Assembly (NCBI RefSeq): GCF_002101785.1
Contig: NZ_LQPJ01000088.1
Coordinates: forward strand, 1-34,043
Reading direction: 5' to 3'
Length of the DNA stretch: 34,043 nt
Source: Mycobacterium palustre
Lineage (GTDB): Bacteria; Actinomycetota; Actinomycetes; Mycobacteriales; Mycobacteriaceae
Part shown: positions 25,801 through 32,726 of the stretch, piece by piece
How the letters are laid out: the number at the start of each line of letters is the position of its first letter
Numbering within the stretch: the first letter of the stretch is position 1
The notes under the pieces: model-generated
What the model was told of the DNA's origin: nothing
Databases searched by the model: none
Seen by the model: only the letters and a program-made list of their open reading frames with translations
Made by a program: the position numbers and the translations under genes

Positions 25801-28800
25801 GCGCAGGAACTCTCGGCGGACGACGTCGCCGGCGGCGCCCCGGCCCCCGGGCCGGCCACCGGAAAGGATGCGGTCAGCGTGCTGCCGCTGTCGGCGCGGT
25901 CAGCGCAGGCGCTGGCGTCGTTGGCGCAGCGATACGGGGCCTGGCTGGAGGCGCACCCCGACGTCGGCATCACCGACGTGAGCTTCACGGCCGGGGTTGG
26001 ACGGTCGCACTTCGAACACCGCGCGGCGCTCGTGGTGGACTCGGTGCAGGGCGCCCGTGAGCTGCTGGCCGGACTGGCCGAAAACCGGCTGGGACCCGGT
26101 GCGGTGCGCGGCGAGTGCGGCGACCCGCCGAAGACGGCGTGGTTGTTCACCGGGCAGGGCAGCCAGCACCCGGGCATGGCGCGCGAGTTGTTCGACAGCG
26201 AGCCGGTGTTCGCCGAAACCGTGAAGCGATGCGCCGAAGCGGTCGACGGGCTCCTGCCACGCCCGCTGTTGGACGTCGTCTTCGACACCGAGGGCGACTC
26301 GGCCGGAGAAACCCTGCGGCACACCTCTTTTGCCCAGCCCGCGCTCTTCGCTGTCGAGATGGGCCTGGCCCGGCTGTGGCAGTCGTGGGGTGTGGAGCCC
26401 GACGTGGTGCTGGGGCACAGCGTGGGGCAGTACGCGGCGGCGTGCGTGGCCGGAGTCTTCAGCCTCGGGGACGGGGCACGGCTGATGGCCGAACGCGGCC
26501 GGCTGTTCGGCAATCTGCCCGAGGGCGGCCGGATGGTGGCGGTGTTCGCCGACGCCGCGCACGTGCAGCGCGTCGCCGAGGAATTCCCGCACGTTTCGGT
26601 CGCCGCCTACAACGGACCCAACACGGTGCTGTCGGGTCCCGCCGCGGACCTCGAAGAGATCGTCGCGCGGTTCAGTGGTGACGGAACCCGCTGCACGTGG
26701 TTGGACACCAGCCATGCCTTCCACTCGGAGTTGCTGGAGCCGGCGCTCGACGAATTCGAAACGTACGCAAAGGGCTTCGAGTTCGCCGTTCCGACCCTGC
26801 CGCTCGTGTGCAACCGCACCGGCGCGGTCGTCACCGCGGACACTCCGCTGGACGCGCCATATTGGCGGTGGCATTCCCGGCAGCCGGTGCAGTTCGCCGA
26901 AAGCGTGCAAACGGTGGCGGCGCTGGGATGCTCGGTGTTGATGGAGATCGGCCCGCAACCGGTGCTGACCGGGGCCGCGGTGCAGGCCTGGCCGGAATCC
27001 TCGGCCCCCCCGCGTTCCATCGTGTCGCTGCGCAGGGGCGTCGACGCCCGGAATCAGATGGCAGAAGCGCTCGCCGCGGCCTACGTCGCCGGGCATCGGC
27101 CCGACTTCGCCGCGGTGCACCGCCGGCCACACCGCCGGGTCGAGCTGCCCACCTATCCGTTCCAGCGCCGTCGCTTCTGGCCCAAGACTTCCGGCATCAC
27201 CGGCATCGATGGCCAGGGCGGCGCGATATCCGGAATACTAGGCGCTGCAAAGGATCTCGCCTCCGGCGACGCCGTATACAGCAGCCGGTGGTCGGTCAAG
27301 TCGCAGCCGTGGCTGTCCCATCACGTCATCTATGGCAGCGTCGTCGTTCCGGGCGCGACGTACGCGGCGATGGCCCTCGCCGCGGTTGGGACGCCGGCCC
27401 AGGTGCGTGACGTCTTCTTCTACGAGCCGATCATCCTGGGCGAGAAGACGTCTCGCGAGGTGCAGCTGACCGTGCATCCGGTTGAGGACGGCGGCTGGAC
27501 CTTCCAGGTACACAGCCGCCCCTACGGTGATCGCGACGCCGAGTGGTCCTTGAACGCCGATGGCCGGATGGTCAGCCACGTCGACGACGAGTCGGCGCTC
27601 GAGCCCGCCGATCCCATCGACGCCGCGACCGAGCGGTTGAGCCGCATGCGTCCGCAGCAGCTGTTCGACACCTTCGCCGACATGGAGCTGACGTGGGGTC
27701 CCACCTGGGCCACGTCGCTCAAATCGCTGTGGGCCGGCGACGGTGAGGCGGTCGGCGATATCGCCATCGGTGACGAACTGTCCGAGCAGCTCGGCAGCGA
27801 GCCGATCCACCCGGTGCTGCTCGACCTGTGCACCGGCATCGCCTTCCCGGCCTTCCCGGCGGTGCTCGCGGCGAGCGAGCACGGCGGGCCGCTGACCGAT
27901 CTTTTCTTGCCGTTGCGCTACGGGCGGGTGGTGCTGCGCGAGCGGATGCCTCGGCGATTCTATTGCCGCGCGCGGTGGCAGACCGGCGGGCCCGAGAGCG
28001 AAACGCAAGTCTTCGACCTCGATTTCGTGGACCGGGACGGACGCCAGCTCGGCGAGATTCGCGACTTCACGGTCAAACGCGCGCCCCGAGAGGCGTTGTT
28101 GCGCGGGCTCGGCGGCGACGCGACCCGCAACCTGTACACCGTCGGCTGGGAGGAGGTACCGCCGCCGGCGGCTGGCAACGCGGCGGGGACCGGCGGCGGG
28201 ACCTGGCTGATCGCCGGATTGGACCGGCTGGCGGCCGGCCTGCCGGGCGCGGTCTCGGTCGATCCCGCCTCGATCATCGCGGACCCCGAGGCCTTGAAGC
28301 GGCTGTTCGAAGAGGCCCAGGACCGCGGTGGGGCGGTCTCTGGCATCGTGTGGCGCGCCCCGGCGCGAGGCGATGCGGAAGAGTCGGGCGCCGAGTTCGC
28401 GACCCGGCTGCAGACCGAAGTCGATCGGCTGCTCACCGTGGTGCGGACGCTGCTAGCGCAGCAAGACCTGAAACTGGTTGGCGGGCTGTGGATCGTCACC
28501 GAACGGGCCGTCGCGACCGAACCCGGCGAGCCGGTCGACCCCGCCCAGTCGGCGCTGTGGGGCTTTGGGCGCACCGTCATCACCGAGCAGCCGATGCTGC
28601 GTTGCAGGTTGGTCGACAGCGACGGATTCGACGATGCCGTGCAGTCGCTGGCCGATCTCCTCGGCGCGGCCGAGGCGTCGGTGTCCGAACCCGAACTCGC
28701 GCTGCGGCAAGGCAAGTGCTTGGTACCGCGGCTTTTGCCATGGGCGCGCAGCGGCCAACTGCCGGTACCTCGCGCGACCGACTACATCCTGGAGCCGACC

Positions 28801-30870
28801 GAACGCGGCGCGATCGACAACCTTCGCCTCCTCGAGACGACGGTCCCGCCGCCCGCCGAGGGCCAGGTGCAGATCCGGGTGGACGCGGCAGGCCTGAACT
28901 TCCGCGACGTGCTCAACGTGCTCGGCCTTTATCCGGGCGATCCCGGACGCGTCGGCGGTGGCGACCTCGCCGGCGTCGTCACGGAGTTGGGCCCCGGCGT
29001 CACCGGGTTCGACGTCGGCCAGCGCGTGTTCGGCTTCATGCCGGGCGGGTTCGCCACCCGCGTCAACGTGCCCGCCCAGTTCCTGGCACCGGTGCCGGAC
29101 GGGGTGAGCGCGGTGGCCGCGGCGACCATCCCCGCCGGCGCGTTGACGAGCCGGCTCGCGTTCGATTGGGCGAAGGTGGGACCCGGTGACCGCGTGCTCA
29201 TCCACGCCGCCAGCGGCGGCGTCGGGCTGGCCGCGATCCAGATCGCCCGGCAACGCGGCGCGACGGTGTTCGCGACCGCCAGCGCCTACAAGCGCGCGAC
29301 GCTGCGCAAGCTGGGTGTTGAACACGTCTACGACTCGCGCAGCACGGATTTCGCGGATCAGATCCTCGCCGACACCGGCGGCGACGGCGTCGACGTGGTG
29401 CTCAACAGCCTCACCAACGAGGGATTCATCGCGGCGACCTTGCGGGCCACCGCACGGGGCGGCCGGTTCGCCGAGATCGCCAAGCGTGACATCTGGACCC
29501 GCGAACAGATGGCCGCGGCCCGTCCCGACGTCGCCTACGAGATCATCGCGCTGGACGCGTGCATCGAGCACGAACCCGATCGGACCGGGAGCCTGCTGGC
29601 CGAGCTGGCCGACAGCATGGCCCGCGGCGAGCTGGCGCCGATCGCCGCCGAGGTTTACCCGGTGACGGAGGCGAAGACGGCGTTCCGCCGGATGCAGCAG
29701 GCGCGGCACGTCGGCAAGATCGTGCTGCAGATGCCGAAACCGCTGCAGCCGCGCGGTGATCGGACCTACCTGATCACCGGTGGCCTCGGTGCGCTCGGGT
29801 TGTTCACGGCGGCCCATCTGGCCCAGCTCGGGGCCGGTGACATCGTGCTGACCAGCCGCCGGGCCCCCGACGCCGACGCGCTGCGGGCGATCGAGGACAT
29901 CACCGAGCGCCACCGCTGCCGCATCCACACCTTCGCCGCCGACGTCGGCGACGAGGCGCAGGCCGAAGCACTGCTGGAGCGCATCCGCGCGGAATTGCCG
30001 CCGCTCGCGGGGGTAGTGCATGCCGCGGGTGTGCTCGACGACGCGCTGCTGACGCAGCAGAGCCTTCAGCGGTTCCAAAAGGTGTTGGCGCCCAAGGCGT
30101 TCGGCGCCCGCTACCTGGACCGGTTGACCAGAAACGACGATCTCGACTTCTTCGTCGTGTACTCCTCCGCCGCCAGCGTGCTCGGTTCGTCGGGTCAGGC
30201 CAACTACGTGACCGCCAACGCGGTGCTCGACGGCCTCGTCGCGGAGCGCCGGGCGCAAGGCCTGGCGGCGACCGCCGTCAACTGGGGTCCCTGGGCGAAG
30301 GGCGGCATGGCCACTTCGCACGCCGCGCGGGCCAATCTCAGTGCGCAGGGCCTCATTCCGCTGGAGCCCTCGGCCGCCCTCAACACGCTCGACGAGGTCG
30401 TCGCGCACGGGACCGGGCAGGCCGTGGTCCTCAAGGCCAATTGGCAGCGTGCCGCGAAGGGGCTGGGCGGCTCTCGCCCCTCGATGCTCGACCACGTGCT
30501 GCCCAGCGCCGTGGCGGCGACACGCGGCGACAGCGAGTTACTCCGCCAACTGCACGAGGTGCCCGAGGCCGAGCGCGGCAGCTTCCTCACCGAATTCCTG
30601 CGGTACGAAGTGCAGAACTTCTTGAGGCTCGCGCAACCGCCGGCCGCCACCAGCCGGTTCCTCGAGTTGGGCACGGATTCGCTGATGGCCGTCGAATTCA
30701 GCAACCGGTTGCTCCCGCAATTCGGCGGCGCGGTCACGATCAGCGCCACCGCGGTGTTCGACTATCCGACGATCGGGTCGCTCGCCGAGTATCTGGCCGG
30801 TCAGGTGCCAGAGGCGATCCCGCCGTCGGACGAGGCGGAATCCGTCCGGGAGCGAGAATCCGCGCAGTGA
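19819..30870 (+). CDS. pks: Two-module type I polyketide synthase (KS-AT-KR-ACP / KS-AT-DH-ER-KR-ACP)
   Basis: A 3683-residue synthase for the acyl chain. Module 1: KS (about 10-435; Cys182, His317, His357), AT (542-830; Ser638 in GHSVGQ; HAFH, malonyl type), KR (NADPH motif TGGLGAIG near 1188; Tyr1332), ACP (Ser1497). Module 2: KS (1562-1990; Cys1734), AT (2105-2390; Ser2201; HAFH, malonyl type), DH (His2502 in HxxxGxxxxP; Asp2669), ER (about 2995-3310, HAASGGVGLAAIQ), KR (from 3314), ACP (Ser3621). KR1 has the GVW tryptophan and no LDD motif (A-type features); KR2 has HAAGVLDD (B-type). There is no loading domain or thioesterase, so an acyl starter is supplied in trans and the product is probably passed to the NRPS. 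GTG 19819 follows GAAGGGGA. The size and setting match GPL Pks proteins as I recall them. Confidence 0.96.
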   Translation: MTDRQNQAPHGFAIVGYALRVPGAADAEQFWDVLQQGRDAVTEVPADRWNVDEFFDPDPDAPGKIVSRRAGFIDDVTGFDAPFFGLSKRETMLIDPQHRILLETAWQAVEHSGTAPSALANTKTGVFMGLGTHDYLGLISEQLSYAEIEAYVAIGTSSAAGAGRISYGLGLQGPAVSVDTACSSSLVAVHQACQALRFGECDLALAGGVNVILSAKTAMTFSHAHMLAPDGRCKTFDAAADGYVRGEGCGVIVVKRLEDAIRDGDRIRAVIRGSAVNQDGASGGLTVPNGVAQQRVISEALESAGVAAGDVGYLEAHGTGTSLGDPIEVQAAGAVLGAGREPGRPLLIGSVKTNIGHLEAAAGIAGLIKVVLSLEHEKLPKHLHFQKPSPHIPWDRLPVRVVDEAVPWPRDGRPRIAGVSSFGFSGTNAHVIVSEGPAEAGPTVTTPVVPSDDRRFHLLPLSARSPEALAQLAEAYESWLAAHPEASVADVCLTAGVGRSHFEHRAALVVNSTESARQSLRALADNRRAPGLVRGDCTDRPKTAWLFPGQGSQYAGMARELFETEPVFAETMTRCAAAVTDVLEKPLLDVIFDADGPDGEDTLRQTSYAQPALFAVEMGLARLWQSWGFEPDVVIGHSVGQYTAACVAGVFGLEDGAKLLAERGRLFGSLPAGGRMVAVFTAPERVEGLTDEFPSLSVAAYNGANTVLSGPAQDLEQAVARLGADGVRCDWLDTSHAFHSALLDPVLDEFESYANRFEYAAPQRTLVCNRTGAPLRRSAKLDAAYWRSHARQPVEFAKSVRTLADLRCTMLLEVGPQPVLTAAALRAWPDPATAPRAIASLRRNIADHRQITEALANAYVVGHLPDFGALVGPARKVDLPTYPFQHRQYWFREQRLGAASQTIDPAPAARTETVRLLEDGRIEELAGLLDGGGDNQQAIGLLKQLAAQHNRQRRVQSITDSRYEIRWERAAAPAAQPAEGSAWLIVSDDAEAVQPLVDALSARGHRHRIVGLPMSDAHGQRLEATLRAAVADEPALRILHLAALEPDPAPSTQSLLRMQHEVISGTRRLFCAAAAAELRAPIWLITRGAQRVTGADAVSPVQSCLWGFGRAASLEHPRLWGGLADLPAGGGLDDAVCSRLVDQLAAAPAGEDQFAVRDQGVYVPRLTRRAGLPTATPVALRADATYLVTGGLGAIGLEVAGYLAAHGARHLVLTGRRAPGDAARTRIDALREQHDCDVRVIAADVANPHDVARVLATVRAELPPLAGIVHAAGEMGNTPLQALDDAEVDRVFDGKVWGAWHLSEATADAKLDFFLSTSSISGVWGSFGQTAYSAANAFLDGLAWRLRERGIPGISVNFGPWAAGMADEQARARLEERGVKTLSPADALAGMAELLVASSVQGVVARVDWARFLPLYQLGGKRSFLSQLAAEVPEPAPAPSATSSGSTQLVERLTLAPTQQRKKLVVDYLRDVVADVTRIDPAEIRDEAGFFDVGMDSLMAVEMRRRVERAVGKELPSTLAMDYPRLVDVADYLLRDVLCIDAPAPSAPAPAQPAAPAPAHADEPIAIVAVACRFPGAPDPDAYWELLSGAVDAIREIPDDRFDVDEYYDPDPEAPGKIYTRYGGYLDSIDGFDPEFFNISPREAVWMDPQQRLMLEIAWEGLERAGYAPSALRGSRTGVFVGVAANEYSQLLNANSVETIEAHFITGNALNVIAGRVAFALGLEGPAMAVDTACSASLVAVHQACQGLHSGDCDMALAGGVNVLVSPASVVATSRARMLAADGRCKTFDAAANGYARSEGCGILVLKRLSDAERDGDQICAVIRGSAVNQDGASSGLTVPNGGAQQRLIAATLARAGVSGRDVDYLEAHGTGTSLGDPIEVQAAAAVYGAGRDPNHPLLVGSVKTNIGHLESAAGIAGLIKVVLSMQHGVLPQNLHFEKPSPHIPWDSLPIRVVDKALPWQANGRPRRAGVSSFGFSGTNAHVLIEEAPPKPAAAQELSADDVAGGAPAPGPATGKDAVSVLPLSARSAQALASLAQRYGAWLEAHPDVGITDVSFTAGVGRSHFEHRAALVVDSVQGARELLAGLAENRLGPGAVRGECGDPPKTAWLFTGQGSQHPGMARELFDSEPVFAETVKRCAEAVDGLLPRPLLDVVFDTEGDSAGETLRHTSFAQPALFAVEMGLARLWQSWGVEPDVVLGHSVGQYAAACVAGVFSLGDGARLMAERGRLFGNLPEGGRMVAVFADAAHVQRVAEEFPHVSVAAYNGPNTVLSGPAADLEEIVARFSGDGTRCTWLDTSHAFHSELLEPALDEFETYAKGFEFAVPTLPLVCNRTGAVVTADTPLDAPYWRWHSRQPVQFAESVQTVAALGCSVLMEIGPQPVLTGAAVQAWPESSAPPRSIVSLRRGVDARNQMAEALAAAYVAGHRPDFAAVHRRPHRRVELPTYPFQRRRFWPKTSGITGIDGQGGAISGILGAAKDLASGDAVYSSRWSVKSQPWLSHHVIYGSVVVPGATYAAMALAAVGTPAQVRDVFFYEPIILGEKTSREVQLTVHPVEDGGWTFQVHSRPYGDRDAEWSLNADGRMVSHVDDESALEPADPIDAATERLSRMRPQQLFDTFADMELTWGPTWATSLKSLWAGDGEAVGDIAIGDELSEQLGSEPIHPVLLDLCTGIAFPAFPAVLAASEHGGPLTDLFLPLRYGRVVLRERMPRRFYCRARWQTGGPESETQVFDLDFVDRDGRQLGEIRDFTVKRAPREALLRGLGGDATRNLYTVGWEEVPPPAAGNAAGTGGGTWLIAGLDRLAAGLPGAVSVDPASIIADPEALKRLFEEAQDRGGAVSGIVWRAPARGDAEESGAEFATRLQTEVDRLLTVVRTLLAQQDLKLVGGLWIVTERAVATEPGEPVDPAQSALWGFGRTVITEQPMLRCRLVDSDGFDDAVQSLADLLGAAEASVSEPELALRQGKCLVPRLLPWARSGQLPVPRATDYILEPTERGAIDNLRLLETTVPPPAEGQVQIRVDAAGLNFRDVLNVLGLYPGDPGRVGGGDLAGVVTELGPGVTGFDVGQRVFGFMPGGFATRVNVPAQFLAPVPDGVSAVAAATIPAGALTSRLAFDWAKVGPGDRVLIHAASGGVGLAAIQIARQRGATVFATASAYKRATLRKLGVEHVYDSRSTDFADQILADTGGDGVDVVLNSLTNEGFIAATLRATARGGRFAEIAKRDIWTREQMAAARPDVAYEIIALDACIEHEPDRTGSLLAELADSMARGELAPIAAEVYPVTEAKTAFRRMQQARHVGKIVLQMPKPLQPRGDRTYLITGGLGALGLFTAAHLAQLGAGDIVLTSRRAPDADALRAIEDITERHRCRIHTFAADVGDEAQAEALLERIRAELPPLAGVVHAAGVLDDALLTQQSLQRFQKVLAPKAFGARYLDRLTRNDDLDFFVVYSSAASVLGSSGQANYVTANAVLDGLVAERRAQGLAATAVNWGPWAKGGMATSHAARANLSAQGLIPLEPSAALNTLDEVVAHGTGQAVVLKANWQRAAKGLGGSRPSMLDHVLPSAVAATRGDSELLRQLHEVPEAERGSFLTEFLRYEVQNFLRLAQPPAATSRFLELGTDSLMAVEFSNRLLPQFGGAVTISATAVFDYPTIGSLAEYLAGQVPEAIPPSDEAESVRERESAQ

Positions 30871-30890
30871 CCGACTCGCCGCGTTGATCT

Positions 30891-30922
30891 GTTGGGCAGG
30901 CCCACCCCGGGCCTGGCCCAAC
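30891..30922. terminator. Bidirectional hairpin between convergent pks and methyltransferase genes
   Basis: Inverted repeat with arms GTTGGGCAGGCCC and GGGCCTGGCCCAAC around a five-base ACCCC loop, giving 13 pairs with a one-base bulge. It lies 20 bases after the pks stop and 8 bases after the methyltransferase stop. No long T tract follows on either strand, which is usual for mycobacterial terminators. Confidence 0.7.
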
Positions 30923-30930
30923 GGCCAGCC

Positions 30931-31803
30931 CTAGGCGACGGCGCCCGAAACCCGCAGCTGGGACCTCATGATCCGGTATTCCAACAGACCGGCCCGAAGC
31001 TGCTCGTAGATCGCCGACCCGGGCAGGGCAAGAAAGTTGGCCACCCGGGGGTTCTCGTCGCCGTAAACCTCCGCCCAGTTATTGCTCGCCTGGTCGCGCG
31101 AGGCCAACACGTTGTCGGTGATATCGCGGTCGCTTTCGGTGGAAAAGCCCAGCTCTTTCACGCGCGTCCGTACATAGTCCCAGTCTTCCGCACTGAGGAA
31201 GTCGGTGTGCAAAAACCATCCGGACGGGCGGCAGATCCTCCGCACTTCATTCAAGAATTTCGGCAAATTGCCGTATGAATGTGACGACTCCACGTTGAGG
31301 ATCGCGTCGCAAAATCCATCGTCGAGGGGGAGGTCCAATGCATCGCCCACTTTGAAGTCGATCGCACCGCGTGTGTGCGTCTTTTTACAGAAGGCGATCG
31401 CCTCCGCGGACATGTCGATGCCCGTTACTCGAGCGCTGAATTTCTCCGCCACAAGTGCGGCGTTTCCGCCGCGGCCACATCCAATTTCGACGATGTCGCG
31501 GCCATTCAGGTCGAGCGACCCGATGACTTCGAGCACCAGCCGGACCGAGTTCGCGTTGAACGTCCCTTCGCGAATGGTGAACGCCGATTCATTGTGGGAG
31601 TCAGTCGGGACATACCCGTAATTCAGGAAGAACGAGGAATCGGCCACGCCGATGTCCTCCAAGCGGCGGCTGAGCAAATCGTAAAAGCTGCGCCACCCGC
31701 CGGCGGTCGTGGACAGCAGGTCGTCGGCCAAATGCGTCGACATCGCCACTCGTGAATCCTCACTCGATTCGGCGTGTGCCGAAGGTTCGCTCTGGTCAAT
31801 CAT
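30931..31803 (-). CDS. Class I SAM-dependent methyltransferase (UbiE/phthiotriol-MT-like)
   Basis: A 290-residue methyltransferase. FFLNYGYVP near residue 58 recalls the NWGY start of Rv2952-type enzymes. The SAM motif IVEIGCGRGGNAA lies at 104-116, followed by VTGIDMSAEAIAFCKK, the DALDLPL post-motif and AILNVESSHSYGNLPKFLNEV. It probably methylates a hydroxyl on the lipid or the peptidyl chain; amine methylation cannot be excluded. ATG 31803 has a GGGACGA purine stretch upstream; ATG 31743 (MSTHLADD) is the alternative. It points against pks, with which it shares a hairpin terminator, so it is separately transcribed. Its codon use is visibly less GC-extreme near the 5' end than its neighbours, perhaps indicating different ancestry. 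Confidence 0.9.
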   Translation of the reverse strand: MIDQSEPSAHAESSEDSRVAMSTHLADDLLSTTAGGWRSFYDLLSRRLEDIGVADSSFFLNYGYVPTDSHNESAFTIREGTFNANSVRLVLEVIGSLDLNGRDIVEIGCGRGGNAALVAEKFSARVTGIDMSAEAIAFCKKTHTRGAIDFKVGDALDLPLDDGFCDAILNVESSHSYGNLPKFLNEVRRICRPSGWFLHTDFLSAEDWDYVRTRVKELGFSTESDRDITDNVLASRDQASNNWAEVYGDENPRVANFLALPGSAIYEQLRAGLLEYRIMRSQLRVSGAVA

Positions 31804-31895
31804 TTCGTCCCAACCAAATCCGGTTTACCCATGGTTTGTGACATGGTGTCTTTTTTGGATCAACCATCCGGGATGCACCCGTCAGCTCTCGGCAA

Positions 31896-31918
31896 AGGCG
31901 CCCGCGTCCCGGGCGCCT
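31896..31918 (-). terminator. Strong hairpin terminator downstream of a gene remnant
   Basis: Perfect nine-pair inverted repeat AGGCGCCCG / CGGGCGCCT with a five-base loop. On the minus strand it is followed by TTTGCC. It lies 8 bases beyond the stop at 31927 of a minus-strand open frame, as expected for a terminator. No other gene ends here, and it is about 90 bases upstream of the methyltransferase start at 31803. Confidence 0.55.
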
Positions 31919-31926
31919 AACCGCTT

Positions 31927-32100
31927 TCAGCTACTTCCGCTTTCACGCACGCTGGAGTCCATCCCTGCAAATTGTGTCGTCGCCACGATAGCCTCGATGT
32001 TCGCAATCTGGGAAGGCCGCCGCATCGCTTCGGCGATCCCGACGGGATCGCGGCGGGCAACGAAGATGCCGCGCGGCCGCCCCCCATGCGTCGGGCGACA
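31927..32100 (-). pseudogene. Possible 3' remnant of an unidentified gene
   Basis: The minus-strand frame ending with TGA at 31927 encodes, over its last ~55 residues, a protein-like stretch including GIFVARRDPVGIAEAMRR, then IANIEAIVATTQFAG and SSVRESGSS. The first part loosely recalls the C-terminal end of GT4 glycosyltransferases (DP-x-x-IAEA), but I do not recognise the family. The frame is open further upstream to 32391 with arginine- and cysteine-rich, non-protein-like sequence, so the left boundary given is a guess. The hairpin just after the stop supports a former gene end. No function is claimed. Confidence 0.3.
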
Positions 32101-32415
32101 ACGGAGGCGGCCGAGCGCCCGCCGCGAAGGGGTGTCGTGCCGCGCAGGGGGAAGCAAGCTCGCCGACCCGATACCGCTCGCGCCATCGATCCACCGGCAT
32201 CGAGCGAGCGGTAACTTCGCGTGTCGCCGTGGCCGCCGGAGCGTTCCGCGGTGGCGCCGTGGGCGCGTGAGCAGCACAAACAGTGCGAAGGGGCGGCGAC
32301 CACAACACATTTTTTCGCCCCGTCGCCCGGGGGCTAGGTCGCATACCGTTGGTTGACTGTAAGGGTTCAGACCGTACCCAATGTCGGCCATTTGGCTTTT
32401 ATTTCCAACAAGGCT

Positions 32416-32478
32416 TAGACAACCTCCGTCGGCCTCCAGTATGGTTTAGAACTTGTTATACCCATGTTCAGTAGATGG
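32416..32478 (+). promoter_or_regulatory. mbtH-NRPS promoter with shared motif and KstR-like palindrome
   Basis: TAGACA at 32416-32421, an 18-base spacer and TATGGT at 32440-32445 form a SigA-like promoter. TAGAACTTGTTATA at 32447-32460 fits TNNAACNNGTTNNA. Copy 7 of the cluster motif spans 32453-32473. The layout is the same as in front of pks, so the two assembly-line genes should respond to the same signal. Confidence 0.65.
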
Positions 32479-32489
32479 CGGGAGGCACG

Positions 32490-32720
32490 GTGAGCGTCAA
32501 CCCCTTCGACGACGACGAGGGCAGTTTTTTCGTCTTGGTCAACGATGAGGAGCAGCACAGCTTGTGGCCGACATTCGCCGATGTTCCAGCCGGCTGGCGG
32601 GTGATGTTCGGCAAAGCCGACCGCGCGGCGTGCCTGGACTACATCGAACAAAACTGGACAGATATACGGCCCAAAAGTTTGCGCGAAAGGTTAGCGGCGC
32701 GACCCGGGTCTGACGGGTAG
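32490..32720 (+). CDS. mbtH: MbtH-like NRPS accessory protein
   Basis: Small cytoplasmic protein that binds and activates NRPS adenylation domains. The 76-residue sequence has the family signature in full: [10 protein letters not shown] at 18-27, the PAGW motif at 33-36 and WTDIRP at 56-61, with the conserved Trp residues. GTG 32490 gives the standard N-terminus ([14 protein letters not shown]) and follows GGAGG at 32481-32485. ATG 32475 in the same frame would add five residues before it and is less likely. The NRPS gene starts 6 bases after the stop, so the two are cotranscribed. Its first 21 codons and promoter were copied in front of pks. Confidence 0.96.
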   Translation: MSVNPFDDDEGSFFVLVNDEEQHSLWPTFADVPAGWRVMFGKADRAACLDYIEQNWTDIRPKSLRERLAARPGSDG

Positions 32721-32726
32721 ACCCGC

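Larger units (their letters stand above)
31804..32437. other. Scar-like intergenic region before mbtH
   Basis: About 630 bases without an intact recognisable gene between the divergent methyltransferase and mbtH. It contains a hairpin terminator read on the minus strand (31896-31918) and, just upstream of it, the tail of a possible vanished gene (stop at 31927). The rest shows several short high-GC open frames in all directions, none of which resembles a protein family. The mbtH promoter begins at its right end. Confidence 0.55.

Noticed and set aside
31820..31855. A possible eighth copy of the 21-bp motif on the minus strand before the methyltransferase at 31803
   Set aside because: The left half fits (TGTCACA), but the invariant C after it is replaced and the right half GT-CA is out of register by one base. 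On the plus strand only TACCCATG is shared with the mbtH copy.
31709..32356. Plus-strand open frames of up to 215 codons in the gap before mbtH
   Set aside because: They have no recognisable motif or ribosome site, are rich in Arg, Ser and Pro, and overlap the 5' end of the divergent methyltransferase. They were judged non-coding.
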